DNA of 62,192 nt from Bacillota bacterium (GCA_023391535.1 JAEWAU010000081.1:1-62192); one strand, 5' to 3'; shown: positions 29,188 to 38,817, counted from the stretch's first letter. Notes: generated by a model not told the origin, from the letters alone. A program made the numbers and translations.

Positions 29188-29237
29188 CCTGCTTTCGGGC
29201 GGGCACCAATACACAAAAGCGCCCGCCCGAAAGCAGG
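29188..29237. terminator. Strong 17-bp hairpin after the small Cys-rich gene
   Basis: Arms 29188-29204 and 29221-29237 are perfect reverse complements with a 16-nt AC-rich loop. There is no T-tract. It could terminate with Rho or stabilise a 3' end. Confidence 0.65.
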
Positions 29238-29361
29238 CGCATAAAAGGGCCTCACCGGATGGCGGGGCGCTATGGGTAAGCTGTTTCCGGTCTGCGGCAA
29301 TTCAAAAAATGTCGCGGACGGTTCGGGGTACCCGCACATTGTCGGAATAAAAGCTCCGTTC

Positions 29362-29530
29362 GAGGGTGTTGCAAAATGAATTGAAAATTCATTTTGGAAC
29401 ACCCTCTTGAACTGCGAGCGCCAAAAGGGCGCGGTTTTGCGCAGCGTAGCGCAGCAAAATGGGGCGGAGCGCCCCAAGCGTCGTTTTGGCCGGGTGTTGC
29501 AAAACGCATCGTATGCGTTTTGCAACACCC
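29362..29530. repeat. Palindromic repeat element (paired hairpins, REP/MITE-like)
   Basis: The left hairpin (29362-29406) and right hairpin (29492-29530) share the outer arm GGGTGTTGCAAAA. The right one is a perfect 18-bp inverted repeat with a 3-nt loop. The left has one mismatch in its outer 19 bp. Between them lie three GC hairpins, e.g. TGCGC/GCGCA and GGGGC/GCCCC. The element sits just past the GH39 stop and may end that transcript. Its modular, mirror-like layout is typical of dispersed palindromic repeats. Confidence 0.6.
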
Positions 29531-29546
29531 CCTTCGGGTTCTGCTT

Positions 29547-31103
29547 TTACGATGCGCTTTCCTGCAGATAAACCGTGAGGAGGGCAATGCCCATGGGCGG
29601 CAGGTCGAGTTCCACGCTTGCCTTGCCGCCGGCAACCGGAATTTCCAGCGCTTCGCGTGAAAGCTCGGAGGCGGCGCAAAGCTGCGCCTGCTGTGCGGGA
29701 GTGATGTATTCGGGCTTACCCATCTGTTCCCAGCAGCGCAGGGCGTTGGCGTGCGTTTCGTCCACACGCTGCAGGTCGGCCCGCAGCACGGCGCCGGCGC
29801 CGAGGTTCGCAAGCTCGATGCGCAGGTGCTCCGGCGCAATGGGGTGCAGCAGGGAATTGTGGTTTACCGCAAGCAGTTGGAGCGAATGAGAGGCATCCTT
29901 CCGCACGGCGTATACGTCCAGCGTGCCGTCTTCCAGCCGCGCGTCGTACAGGCTCTCCCCCAGCCCGTGCAGCAGCTGGAAGGCCCGGTAAGTCGCTTTC
30001 GGAATCCCCTGAAGCGTCAGCAGCCCGAAACCGCCGTGAAAAGCGGCGCTGGGCATGCCGCCCTCTTCAAAAATATCGCTGAAGGTCCAGTAGGAATACC
30101 CTTTCACCAGCCCCACGCCGTCCAGCACCGTTTTGGCGATGAACGACGCTCCGAACGGCCCGTCGGAAGGAAGGCCCGCAAGGCTGTTCCACTCGGTGTA
30201 ATAGACCGGCAGCCCCTGCGCTTCGCCAACGGCTTTGCGGGTCATTTTCGTAAGAACGCCGCGCTCCACCTTTTCCCAAAGGTGCGATTCGAACACGGTG
30301 AGGTTTTTGCGGAATTCCCGCATGGCTTCTTCGCTGCGGTCTTTCGGAGGCTTCACAAAATTCAGGCTATCTTCCACGCCGTAGCCCAAAACGACGTCCG
30401 TCGGGTAATGGTGCGTGGAGATGAAATCGATGGGGGTGCCGCTTTCCCTGCAGAAGCGTACCATCTCGGGAATCCAGGCGTTGTTGGATGTGGCCGGGCC
30501 TCCCACCGGAAGGCAGGAATCCACGGCTTTCAGGGCGAGAGCCGTGGCGCGGTAAAGCCTGAAATACTCTTCCATGGAGCCGGCCCAGAACCCGTCGGGA
30601 GAATCCGGCCCGCCGAGATTCGGCTCGTTCCATACTTCGAAGAACCACTGCCGCACCTCGTCGGCGCCATACCGTTCCAGCAGATGCGCGGCGAAGGAAC
30701 GGATCAACCAGGCCCAGCGCTCATAATCGGCGGGAGGGGCCGTTATGCCCTTATAGTGGAATACCGTGCGGCCCTCCTTGCTCTTGAGGCAATCCGGCAT
30801 AAAGCCGAGCTCGACGAACGGCTTCATGCCGATGGAGAGCAGAAAGTCGAAAATGCTGTCGATATTGGTGAAGGAGAGCACGAAACGGCCTGTGAGCTCG
30901 TCGTAGCGCAGCACGCTCATATCGTCGTCGAACAGGCCGTGGAAGCGCACGTACCGGAAACCGATATCCCTGCGGCATTGCGCCAGCTGGCGGCGGTAAT
31001 CCTCGCGCAATGCGGTGGTGGCGTGGCAGCTGCCGACACAGAGCTCCCAGTATTTTTCCAAAGGCTTGCGGCCGGATGCCGCATTCAGGGTAAACGTCTT
31101 CAT
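29547..31103 (-). CDS. Glycoside hydrolase family 39 (beta-xylosidase-like)
   Basis: 518 residues. The (beta/alpha)8 barrel shows FRYVRFHGLFDDDMSV, IGMKPFVELGFMP, the acid/base Glu160 in WFFEVWNEPNL, ISTHHYPTD and the nucleophile Glu304 in VYYTEWNSLAG, then KGYSYWTFSDIFEE. A C-terminal beta-sandwich follows. Known activities are beta-xylosidase, alpha-iduronidase and others. No signal peptide is seen, so it acts on imported oligosaccharide. ATG 31103 follows AAAGGA. It lies 80 nt after the GH94 gene in the same operon. Confidence 0.93.
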   Translation of the reverse strand: MKTFTLNAASGRKPLEKYWELCVGSCHATTALREDYRRQLAQCRRDIGFRYVRFHGLFDDDMSVLRYDELTGRFVLSFTNIDSIFDFLLSIGMKPFVELGFMPDCLKSKEGRTVFHYKGITAPPADYERWAWLIRSFAAHLLERYGADEVRQWFFEVWNEPNLGGPDSPDGFWAGSMEEYFRLYRATALALKAVDSCLPVGGPATSNNAWIPEMVRFCRESGTPIDFISTHHYPTDVVLGYGVEDSLNFVKPPKDRSEEAMREFRKNLTVFESHLWEKVERGVLTKMTRKAVGEAQGLPVYYTEWNSLAGLPSDGPFGASFIAKTVLDGVGLVKGYSYWTFSDIFEEGGMPSAAFHGGFGLLTLQGIPKATYRAFQLLHGLGESLYDARLEDGTLDVYAVRKDASHSLQLLAVNHNSLLHPIAPEHLRIELANLGAGAVLRADLQRVDETHANALRCWEQMGKPEYITPAQQAQLCAASELSREALEIPVAGGKASVELDLPPMGIALLTVYLQESAS

Positions 31104-31182
31104 AAACAGGTTCCTTTCGCAGTAAAATCCAAGCTGCGGCAAAGCACTAAGGGAGATTGCGGATCTTGCGCGGCGTACGGGT

Positions 31183-34100
31183 TCAGTGCAGAAAAATGTG
31201 GATTTCGCCTTCGCCGCCGAGAAACTCCTCGCGGCTGAGGCAAAGCCCGCCCTGCCGGTAGATGTTCGGCAGGGGAACGGATTTCAGCGCCGCGCCGCCG
31301 CGCTCGGCGCGCAGCAAGCCGGAACGCTGTGCCGCAACATGGTAAACAAACACGGTTTCGCGCCCAAAGCAGCGGAAGGTGAAGCGCAGCCCGTCCATCT
31401 TTGCCGGGAGAACGGGGTCCAGAATGAGTGCGTCGGGGCCAAACCGGATGCCGAGCACGTTGGAAACGAGCTGGCGCAGGTAGATTCCGGGGCCGCTGGA
31501 ATAGAGGCGCCAGCCGCCGCGCACCGGAACGGAGCCTTCCCGCAGCTTTTCAAAATCCCGGCTGTAGGCATACCGGTCGGGGAAAAGCCCGTCGGAACTG
31601 CTGAAATACATGTTGCGCTGCCGCGGCGCGGCGTTGGGCACCACCTGCCCGACGCAGACGGGGCTTACCTGCAGCAGGGCTTTCCACACGCGGCCGCCCT
31701 CGCCGAGCTTTGCCATCGCTTCCAGGTAGCGGATATGCGCATGCGTATACTGCAGGCTGATCTCCCGGCCCACGTTGGCGGCCTGTTCGGCGCGGAGGAA
31801 CAGCCGGCTGACGCCCCCCTCGTACCGGGCCGGCCGGTCCATCGTGCGCACGCCGTCCGGAAAGCTCAGATGCGCGTCGATGAGGCGGACGTTGCGATCG
31901 GCCAGCGAAGGATCGGCCAGCGAGGAGATGATGCTGCGCGTCATCGGAAGCAGCCGGTAGTGAATCCCGGTCTCGTCGTCCTGCGGATGCAGCAGGGGCG
32001 CGAATCCGCCGTCATCCTGCCGGTAGACGAACCCCGCGATTACGCCGCCCGGAACCAGATGAGCGTCGAATCCCTTTTCCAGCCGCTGGGAAAGGCACGC
32101 CAGACGCCGCGCGAAGGCGGGGGCGGCAAGCTGCAGCGCGCGGCCGAGCAGCGCCGTCACCTGAAAGGCCAGCGCCTGCGTCCAAGAGCTTACGAGGCGG
32201 TCGCGCATGGCGGGGTCCGCCGGCTGGAGCGTGTCGTCCCAATCGCCCCCGGCATAGGAAATCAGGTCGGTTCCGGGCAGAAACCGCTTATACAGGGTCA
32301 GAACGGCCCTTTTCACATGGCGGAGAAGCGATTCTTCGCTGCCGGGCACGATTTCGCCGGAAAGATCGTCGCGGTAGGGAACGGCATGCTCCAGAAGCGC
32401 GTCGTCGCCGAACTCCTCCAGATAGTCGCCCAGCGCTTTCAGCGGCCATAACACCACGTCGCCGTGGCAATCCCCCGCGTGGTCCGTGTAGCGGTCGAAC
32501 ATGAACCACTGGGGCCACTCGCGGCTCCGGAACTGCTGGTGCCCGAAAATTTCAAGCAGCGTGGCGCGCGCAATATCGCCGTGGTGCATGGCCAGAAAAT
32601 ATTCGGCCGGCCCCTGGCAGACATCCCTCGTACCCCAGGCGGCGCCGCCCGTCTGCTCCAGCCCGTGCGGCATGGCATAGTGCGTCATGGCGTTGTGGCT
32701 GAACCAGATCACGGTTTCGTTCAGCGCTTCCGCGTCCAAAGTCCCGTTCCCCTCTTTATCCAGCTGAAAACCGCAGGTCAGTTCCCGGTAAAAGGAATCG
32801 AATTTTCCGGCTTCGCGTTCAAACGCATAGTTCGGAACAGGGGATAGGGGCTCCTCGCTCAGGCGCCCCTGAACAAGGCACCGGAATCCGGCGCAGGGCT
32901 GCATGCGCACGGTCAGAAGCGTGCCGTCGCGCGGGAGGCCGTCGTCAAAGAAAATGCGGTCGTCGCTCAAGGCAAAGGAAGCGCCTGAAAAATGCAGATC
33001 GTAATGAAGAGCGGGGTAAGGGCTTTCCCGCCGCTTTTGCACGTCGGGGCGGATGCGCAGAAACGGCTCCCCGGCGGTGCCAGTAAGCTCCTCCAGCTCC
33101 ACGGGCTGCAAGAATTCATGCTCGCCCATCACAAGCTCCTGCGTCAGCAGAAACGGATATTCCCGGCCCGCTCCGCTGCGCACGTCCAGCACGACGTCGG
33201 GCCGGTCGGCGGCCGCAAACGCCGTGATTGTCAGCAGGTCGCCGGGCAGCTCGTAAAACCAGCGCGAAAAAAACACGCCCATTTCATAAGCGGCGGGCAG
33301 CGTGAGCAGGCGGTATCCGTCCGCGAGCTTCACGTAAAGCCGCTGGCCGGTATAGTTCAGGTTGTAGAGCAAGCCGCGCGCCGTGGAGAACAACTTGTGG
33401 AACGACGTGTTTCCAACAACGGTCTGCGCGTTGAACAGGCCGGCCATGTAATTGGTGGAAGAAAGGATGTTGCTGTCCACCGCGTGCAGGTTCATCCGGC
33501 TGTTGACGATATGCCCGTGGGGGCGCTCCGCCGTCAGTTCCTTGCGCTGAAGCACCACATGCGTGTGCGCCGGCGTAAAAAAGGAAAGGAGGCCGTTTTC
33601 GTCGCGCTCTTCCAGCTTTCTCTGCGGAAAATGCCGGGCCACGGCCGCTGCGTCCCATTGCGGGGATACGTAAGGCGCCGTGAACGCATCGGCGCGGCGC
33701 GGCGAGGGAACCGCTTCCCGCTTTTCCTGCAGAATCGAGCCGCAGCAGGAACGGTAGGCTTCGGCCACTTCGCCGGTGAATTCCAGATCCGTCACCGCTT
33801 TTTCGTGGTCGGGCCGGAAAAGGCCGTAAAACGCCACGGTTTCCGGCTGTGTCAGAATGAGCTTTTCGCTTTGCAGGGCGGTAAAGGAATATTCGAACTG
33901 ATCGTTGCGGTTTTGAAGGTCGCCCGCCAGGGCGGCGGGCATGCCCGTCGCGCGGTAGGAAAGGCCGAAAAACTGCGACCCGTCCGTGGAATAGCCGAGA
34001 GCCCGCCCCTGCGCCATGCCCTGCTGCAAATAGGGGTGCTCCCCAGGCTGCCCCTGCGCCATGTTCTGGCGGGAGCAGACGACGAAACCGTGCGGCCCCC

Positions 34101-34554
34101 GCCGCACACAATGCCCGAGGTATTGTGCGGTGTAAAGTTCGTTTGCCAGCAGGGCGCCTTCTTCCGCTACGCCGATATCCTGCCCGTATACGACGTCCAC
34201 GGTCTCGCCGTTTCCCTGCAAATCGACTTTCCAGAACCAGAGGCGGGCGTCGGCGGCGCAGAAGGTTACACGATAGGCAACTTTTTCCACGGTGCCTTCA
34301 AACGCGAGCGAACTTTTCCCCCTGGAAAGGCGGCTTTGGGAACGAATCCCCAGCATCGGGTAAAACCGGGGCTTTCCGCCGCCGTATATACGGAGCCAGA
34401 TGTTGTTGGCCGAGCCTCCGCACGGGCTTCCCCGAAATTCGTTCAGCATATAATGGCCGGCGCGAAATTCCGAGATGTCGCCGCTCGGCAGGAACGCAAA
34501 CAGGGAGTCCGACTTCCGGAAAGCAAGCAGGCGCGTTTGTTGACGAAGAATCAT
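31183..34554 (-). CDS. GH94-type glycoside phosphorylase
   Basis: 1123 residues. It has the GH94 architecture: N-terminal beta-sandwich, linker, (alpha/alpha)6 barrel and C-terminal jelly roll. Key blocks are WGTRDVCQGPAEYFLAMHHG, the general-acid Asp in YAGGDWDDTLQPAD (near residue 771), PGVIAG-like turns and GGWRLYSSGPGIYLRQLVS. These enzymes split beta-glycosides with phosphate to give a sugar-1-phosphate. Its length is close to that of 1,2-beta-oligoglucan phosphorylases, but the linkage is not certain. ATG 34554 follows AAGGA. No signal peptide: cytosolic. Confidence 0.88.
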   Translation of the reverse strand: MILRQQTRLLAFRKSDSLFAFLPSGDISEFRAGHYMLNEFRGSPCGGSANNIWLRIYGGGKPRFYPMLGIRSQSRLSRGKSSLAFEGTVEKVAYRVTFCAADARLWFWKVDLQGNGETVDVVYGQDIGVAEEGALLANELYTAQYLGHCVRRGPHGFVVCSRQNMAQGQPGEHPYLQQGMAQGRALGYSTDGSQFFGLSYRATGMPAALAGDLQNRNDQFEYSFTALQSEKLILTQPETVAFYGLFRPDHEKAVTDLEFTGEVAEAYRSCCGSILQEKREAVPSPRRADAFTAPYVSPQWDAAAVARHFPQRKLEERDENGLLSFFTPAHTHVVLQRKELTAERPHGHIVNSRMNLHAVDSNILSSTNYMAGLFNAQTVVGNTSFHKLFSTARGLLYNLNYTGQRLYVKLADGYRLLTLPAAYEMGVFFSRWFYELPGDLLTITAFAAADRPDVVLDVRSGAGREYPFLLTQELVMGEHEFLQPVELEELTGTAGEPFLRIRPDVQKRRESPYPALHYDLHFSGASFALSDDRIFFDDGLPRDGTLLTVRMQPCAGFRCLVQGRLSEEPLSPVPNYAFEREAGKFDSFYRELTCGFQLDKEGNGTLDAEALNETVIWFSHNAMTHYAMPHGLEQTGGAAWGTRDVCQGPAEYFLAMHHGDIARATLLEIFGHQQFRSREWPQWFMFDRYTDHAGDCHGDVVLWPLKALGDYLEEFGDDALLEHAVPYRDDLSGEIVPGSEESLLRHVKRAVLTLYKRFLPGTDLISYAGGDWDDTLQPADPAMRDRLVSSWTQALAFQVTALLGRALQLAAPAFARRLACLSQRLEKGFDAHLVPGGVIAGFVYRQDDGGFAPLLHPQDDETGIHYRLLPMTRSIISSLADPSLADRNVRLIDAHLSFPDGVRTMDRPARYEGGVSRLFLRAEQAANVGREISLQYTHAHIRYLEAMAKLGEGGRVWKALLQVSPVCVGQVVPNAAPRQRNMYFSSSDGLFPDRYAYSRDFEKLREGSVPVRGGWRLYSSGPGIYLRQLVSNVLGIRFGPDALILDPVLPAKMDGLRFTFRCFGRETVFVYHVAAQRSGLLRAERGGAALKSVPLPNIYRQGGLCLSREEFLGGEGEIHIFLH

Positions 34555-34654
34555 GGCAGTGTTCCTTTGCAGTCTGTTTTGATCGCCCGCATGTCTTGCG
34601 CGGGCATTGGGAAGAAAAACGTTTCCACTACACAATAAACTAATTTCCTATACG

Positions 34655-34683
34655 ATTATAGAATTTCGATAATTCGTTGTCAA
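34655..34683 (-). promoter_or_regulatory. Sigma-A promoter of the GH94-GH39 operon
   Basis: On the minus strand TTGACA (34683-34678), 17-nt spacer, TATAAT (34660-34655): both boxes are consensus. It is divergent from the importer promoter 100 nt away. Confidence 0.88.
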
Positions 34684-34783
34684 TATAAATAAGAAAAAGA
34701 TTAAAGCGAAGAAAAAGCGAAGGGAAAAATTCCAGCTGACATGCGAAAAAATGAAACAGCACTGACATTTTTGATAAAAATGC

Positions 34784-34813
34784 TTGACATACCGGCAAAC
34801 GTATGCCTATAAT
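34784..34813 (+). promoter_or_regulatory. Sigma-A promoter of the sugar importer operon
   Basis: TTGACA (34784-34789), 18-nt spacer, TATAAT (34808-34813). The leader to the first permease is over 200 nt and has no recognised riboswitch. Confidence 0.88.
34794..34807. promoter_or_regulatory. LacI-type half-palindrome inside the importer promoter
   Basis: GGCAAACGTATGCC lies between the -35 and -10 boxes. It is a palindrome with one mismatched pair around a central ACGT, as for LacI/GalR operators. The LacI gene at 39013 is the obvious candidate regulator. Confidence 0.5.
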
Positions 34814-34839
34814 GTACACGAAAGCAGAGATAAAAGCGA

Positions 34840-34854
34840 ATGGAAACGTTTACA
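34840..34854. promoter_or_regulatory. cre/LacI operator downstream of the importer promoter
   Basis: ATGGAAACGTTTACA fits the catabolite-responsive element consensus WTGNAAACGNWWNCA at every position. It starts 27 nt after the -10 box, a roadblock position. CcpA or the local LacI protein could bind. Confidence 0.65.
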
Positions 34855-35041
34855 CTCAATCCGGGCAAAATCGCTATATTTTATCAGGGCAGTTTAGGCG
34901 GGAGAAACGGAAACAAACCGGTGCGATCTTTCAGAATGTCCGGATTTCCAACAGGGAATTCAGATCGTGTGTCGGTGCTTTTCGTCCGGCGGTCGTTTCC
35001 ACAAATAAATCCGGTGGCATATCGGGAGGAGTTGTCGTTTC

Positions 35042-35977
35042 ATGAAGGGTCTTCGCGTTCATTTCCAAAGCTTTTGCAAGGAAATAAAACGCAATCGGGT
35101 TCTGTTTCTCATGCTGATGCCGGTGGTTTTGTACCTGTTTGTTTTCTGCTACATACCAATGCCCGGCGTGTATATCGCTTTCGTCAATTACAACATCAAC
35201 AAAGGCATTTTTGGCAGCCAGTTTGTGGGGTTCCGCAATTTTCATTTTCTGATCCTCAACGGGGATCTGTGGCGCATCACGCGGAACACGCTGCTGTACA
35301 ACATCGTTTTCCTGCTGCTCGGCAACCTGATTCAGATGATTTTCGCCATAATGACGGCGGAAGTGGCCAGCAAGTGGTTTAAAAAAACCTCGCAGGCCAT
35401 TATCCTGCTCCCGACCTTCATGTCGATGGTTATTGTAGGCGTGTTTGCCTACAACATGCTCAATTACAACTACGGCTTCGTCAATTCGCTGCTCGCCTCC
35501 ATGGGGCTCCCGCGCTTCGATTTTTATTCCTCCCCGGGCGTCTGGAAATACATCATCGTCGCCTTCAAGCTCTGGGCCGGCACCGGCTACGGCATGATCA
35601 TCTATCTCGCCACCATCACCGGTTTCAGCCAGGAAATTTACGAGGCGGCCTATATCGACGGCGCAAACAACTGGAAAAAAATCCGTTACATTACGCTTCC
35701 GATGCTCCGGCCCACCTTTATTCTCCTCTGCCTGTTCAGTTTGGGCGGCATCCTCAAGGGTTCTTTCGATTTGTTCTACAATCTGATCGGCAATAACTCC
35801 GTGCTGTATCCCCAGACGGATATCATCGATACCTACGTGTTCCGAAGTCTGATGGGGCAGTTCAATTTTTCCCTTGGCTCCGCAGTGGGATTCTACCAGT
35901 CGTTCTTCGGGCTCATTCTCGTGCTGGCGGTCAACCTGCTGATCCGCAAGGTCGAACCGGAAAGTGCGCTGTTTTAA
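35042..35977 (+). CDS. Sugar ABC transporter permease, LplB/YteP type
   Basis: 311 residues, six membrane helices. The cytoplasmic EAA loop reads EAAYIDGANNWKKIRYITLP. N-terminal NRVLFLMLMPVVLYLFVFCYIPMPG is typical of the LplB family, which imports complex oligosaccharides. It is the first gene of the importer operon. No ATPase gene follows; such systems use a shared MsmX/UgpC-type ATPase. Confidence 0.95.
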   Translation: MKGLRVHFQSFCKEIKRNRVLFLMLMPVVLYLFVFCYIPMPGVYIAFVNYNINKGIFGSQFVGFRNFHFLILNGDLWRITRNTLLYNIVFLLLGNLIQMIFAIMTAEVASKWFKKTSQAIILLPTFMSMVIVGVFAYNMLNYNYGFVNSLLASMGLPRFDFYSSPGVWKYIIVAFKLWAGTGYGMIIYLATITGFSQEIYEAAYIDGANNWKKIRYITLPMLRPTFILLCLFSLGGILKGSFDLFYNLIGNNSVLYPQTDIIDTYVFRSLMGQFNFSLGSAVGFYQSFFGLILVLAVNLLIRKVEPESALF

Positions 35978-35993
35978 GAGGAGATGCATCATT

Positions 35994-36902
35994 TTGAGCG
36001 ATCAGGTTTTCACCGGCAGAGTTCGCCCGGCGCGCGGCGACACCGCCTTGAAGGTAATTTGCTACGCCGTGCTCGGCGCGTTTGCCCTGATGTGCCTTTT
36101 TCCGTTTCTTCTGATGATTTCCTCTTCGCTCATGAGCGAAAAGGAAATCACCAACGAGGGCTACAAGCTTATCCCGCATGTATGGACAGCTTCGGCCTAT
36201 CGGTTCCTGTTCGGCAACCCCACCAAGATTCTGAACGCCTATCAGGTCACCATCATTATTACGGTGGTGGGCACCGTCTTCGGTTTGCTTTTTATGTCGA
36301 TGGCGGGCTTCGTGCTCAACCGCAAGGATTTTAAGTATCGGAACGGATTTTCCTTCTTCATTTACTTCACCACGCTGTTCAGCGGCGGACTGATTCCTAC
36401 TTATATCCTGATGGTGCAATACCTCCATCTGAAAGACAGCCTTTGGGCCATGATTCTCCCGAACCTGATCAACGCGTGGTCCATTTTTCTGATGCGCAAT
36501 TTTCTCAAGGCGATTCCGGATTCCCTGTACGAATCCGCCACCATCGACGGCGCGGGCAATTTCCGCATCTACCGGCAAATCTACATGCCGCTCGCCATTC
36601 CGTCCCTCGCAACGGTGGGATTGTTCCAGGCGCTCGGGTATTGGAACGAGTGGTATAACGCCATGCTGTATATCCAAACGGCATCGAAATACCCGCTGCA
36701 GTATTTTCTGCAGAAGATGGTGAACCAAACCAACCTTTCTTATTTAATCCGGCAGGGGATTACGCTCAACACGGCCACGCTGCCCACCCAATCGGTCAAA
36801 ATGGCCACAGCCGTGGTCGCCACAGGCCCCATCATCCTGCTCTATCCGTTCTTGCAGCGCTATTTTGTCAGCGGTCTTACGATCGGCGCCGTAAAGGGAT
36901 GA
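35994..36902 (+). CDS. Sugar ABC transporter permease, YtcP/LplC type
   Basis: 302 residues, six membrane helices, EAA loop SATIDGAGNFRIYRQIYMPLA. It is the partner of the preceding permease. The start is TTG 35994 behind GAGGAG (35978-35983); the ATG 35964 lies within the upstream gene. C-terminus YPFLQRYFVSGLTIGAVKG is the family end. Confidence 0.95.
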   Translation: MSDQVFTGRVRPARGDTALKVICYAVLGAFALMCLFPFLLMISSSLMSEKEITNEGYKLIPHVWTASAYRFLFGNPTKILNAYQVTIIITVVGTVFGLLFMSMAGFVLNRKDFKYRNGFSFFIYFTTLFSGGLIPTYILMVQYLHLKDSLWAMILPNLINAWSIFLMRNFLKAIPDSLYESATIDGAGNFRIYRQIYMPLAIPSLATVGLFQALGYWNEWYNAMLYIQTASKYPLQYFLQKMVNQTNLSYLIRQGITLNTATLPTQSVKMATAVVATGPIILLYPFLQRYFVSGLTIGAVKG

Positions 36903-36998
36903 TCAGTCCACGGCAAATTCAGAAAAAGCTGCAGCGGCCCGGCTGTTTTCCAATTACTTTTTCCGGAAATGCCGCAAACCTGATCGCTCTTTTTTTAC

Positions 36999-37063
36999 AG
37001 CAGTTCCAGAAAAAATTGATAGGTTCCGGCGCTTTTCGTCTTTCAATCTTTTCTGGAACTGCT
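36999..37063 (+). promoter_or_regulatory. Intra-operon hairpin before the binding-protein gene
   Basis: AGCAGTTCCAGAAAA (36999-37013) pairs with TTTTCTGGAACTGCT (37049-37063) at all 15 positions over a 35-nt loop. In sugar importers such hairpins often raise the mRNA level of the binding protein against the permeases. Confidence 0.6.
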
Positions 37064-37109
37064 ATGGACTGGCGGCTCATGTTTGCACAAAAAAATAGGA
37101 GGAATGGTT

Positions 37110-38639
37110 ATGAACAAAGGCAAACAGATCCTTGCTCTTGCCTTAGCGGCACTCGTGAGTGTCGGAGGCATCGCCGGATGCAGCGCAAAACCCAAGGCGA
37201 AGAAGGACAACACGGCAAAACCGGTTTCCCTTTCCATGTATCTGTACGGTTCGGAGAGCCCCGGGAACAAGGCGGTGATGGATCAGATCAACGCCAAGCT
37301 CAAGAAAGACCTGAACGCGTCGCTGACCATCAAGTATATCGACTGGAACGACATCGCAACCAAATATCCGCTCCTGTTCGCCTCGGGTGAAAAATACGAT
37401 ATGGTGTACATCTCCAACAGCACCACCCCGACTTACGCCACGGCGGCGACACAGGGCTCGCTTGCGGATATCACCGATCTGCTTTCCCAGACGCCGACCT
37501 TGAAATCGACCATTCCGGATTCCACTTGGAATCAGGCGAAGGTGAACGGAAAAATCTACGCGGTGCCCTGCGTTTACACGGAATACACGCCCTACGGCTT
37601 CGTTTCCAACGACAAGCTGCTCAAGAAATACGGCCTGGGCACGATCAACTCCGTCGCGGGAATGGAAGCCTACATGGACGCCGTGGTGAAGAACGAAAAG
37701 TTCGCGCCGCTCAACGGCGATTCCAACCTGTCGCAGGCCCTGTACACCATGTTCGTGCAGCTGCACGGCAGCTGGATTCAGGCGCCGGGCGTGAACAGCT
37801 CGGAGCCCTACCTGGTGGCCTCCTCCGCAAGCAACTATAAGGATATCATCTCGCCCGTCTTTACGCAGGAGTTTGAGGATTTCGCCGTGCTCATGAAGCA
37901 GTGGGCCGACAAGGGGTATTGGCCCAAGGATATCCTTTCCGCGCAGAAAGCCGATAAGGACAACTTCAACGAAGGAAATTCAGGCGCCTTCATCACGCAT
38001 ATGCCCGACTGGACCGGTAACTTCGGCACGCTGAAGAGCTCGCAGCCGGGTGTGACCACATCGTTCTTCTGCTTCGCCACCAGCACGAAAGACGGCGTGA
38101 TCGTCAAGACCCCCGGCATCGCCAACTCTACCGCTATCAGCAAAGACTGCTCCGATCCCGCAAGGGCACTTAAGGTCATTGAAAAGCTGCTGACCGACAA
38201 ATCGTATTACGATCTGTTCCAGTACGGGATCGAGGGCAAGCAGTATGAGGTCCAGAACGGCCTTGCCACGACGCCGGCCGGGTTCAATCAGAATAAGGAC
38301 GGCTTCGGCTTCGCGGGCTGGGCGCTCCGCAACGATAAGCTCAACATCCCCTATGCGTCCGAAGACCCGCGCCGCTATCAGCTCATCAACGATTGGAACA
38401 AGACCTCCATTGCCAATCCGTTCGCAAGCTTCAATTTCGATACCTCCAACATTTCCTCGCAGCTGGCGGCCGTTTCGAATGTGGATTCCACCATGGGCAT
38501 CCAGATCCTGCTCGGCAAATCCACTACGGACCCGAAAACGGCGGTTGCCAAGTACCGCGCCGCTCTGAAGAGCGCCGGCATCGACGATATCATCAATGCG
38601 GTGAAACAGCAGCTCGGCAGCTTTACGCCTGCAAAATGA
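37110..38639 (+). CDS. Extracellular solute-binding lipoprotein (LplA/YtcQ type)
   Basis: 509 residues. The signal peptide MNKGKQILALALAALVSVGG ends in the lipobox IAGC, so Cys24 is lipidated and the mature protein is anchored outside the membrane. VSLSMYLYGSESPGNKAVMD and the long alpha/beta body match binding proteins for oligosaccharides of LplB-type importers. ATG 37110 follows AGGAGG at 7 nt. It is the third gene of the operon; a terminator lies at 38778-38817. Confidence 0.95.
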   Translation: MNKGKQILALALAALVSVGGIAGCSAKPKAKKDNTAKPVSLSMYLYGSESPGNKAVMDQINAKLKKDLNASLTIKYIDWNDIATKYPLLFASGEKYDMVYISNSTTPTYATAATQGSLADITDLLSQTPTLKSTIPDSTWNQAKVNGKIYAVPCVYTEYTPYGFVSNDKLLKKYGLGTINSVAGMEAYMDAVVKNEKFAPLNGDSNLSQALYTMFVQLHGSWIQAPGVNSSEPYLVASSASNYKDIISPVFTQEFEDFAVLMKQWADKGYWPKDILSAQKADKDNFNEGNSGAFITHMPDWTGNFGTLKSSQPGVTTSFFCFATSTKDGVIVKTPGIANSTAISKDCSDPARALKVIEKLLTDKSYYDLFQYGIEGKQYEVQNGLATTPAGFNQNKDGFGFAGWALRNDKLNIPYASEDPRRYQLINDWNKTSIANPFASFNFDTSNISSQLAAVSNVDSTMGIQILLGKSTTDPKTAVAKYRAALKSAGIDDIINAVKQQLGSFTPAK

Positions 38640-38777
38640 TCCGCATCTGAACCCTTAGGGCAGATTTTTCGTCGCGGAACTTACCGGATTGCAAATCGGT
38701 TCTTCGGGTAAGCCCGTTTACCCGGATATCTCGGTGTGGGAAAAGGCGGGCTACAACCGCAAATGGCTTGCAGAAAC

Positions 38778-38817
38778 GGGGTGCGCAATGAAATCGGATT
38801 TCTTGCGCGCCCCTTTT
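38778..38817 (+). terminator. Terminator of the importer operon
   Basis: GGGGTGCGCAA (38778-38788) pairs with TTGCGCGCCCC (38803-38813), one G-T or mismatch, then four T. The rest of 38640-39012 holds no convincing gene; a candidate -10 (TATACT) near 38984 could serve the LacI gene. Confidence 0.7.

Noticed and set aside
28926..29279. Ala/Thr-rich frame overlapping the small Cys-rich gene
   Set aside because: No ribosome binding site; the overlapping frame at 29003 has GGAGG at the right distance.
29142..29528. Minus-strand frame starting MLQNAYDAFCNTRP
   Set aside because: It is created by reading through the palindromic repeat element; no ribosome binding site and no independent support.
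34814..35041. Riboswitch in the long leader of the importer operon
   Set aside because: No conserved aptamer core was found; the operators explain regulation well enough.
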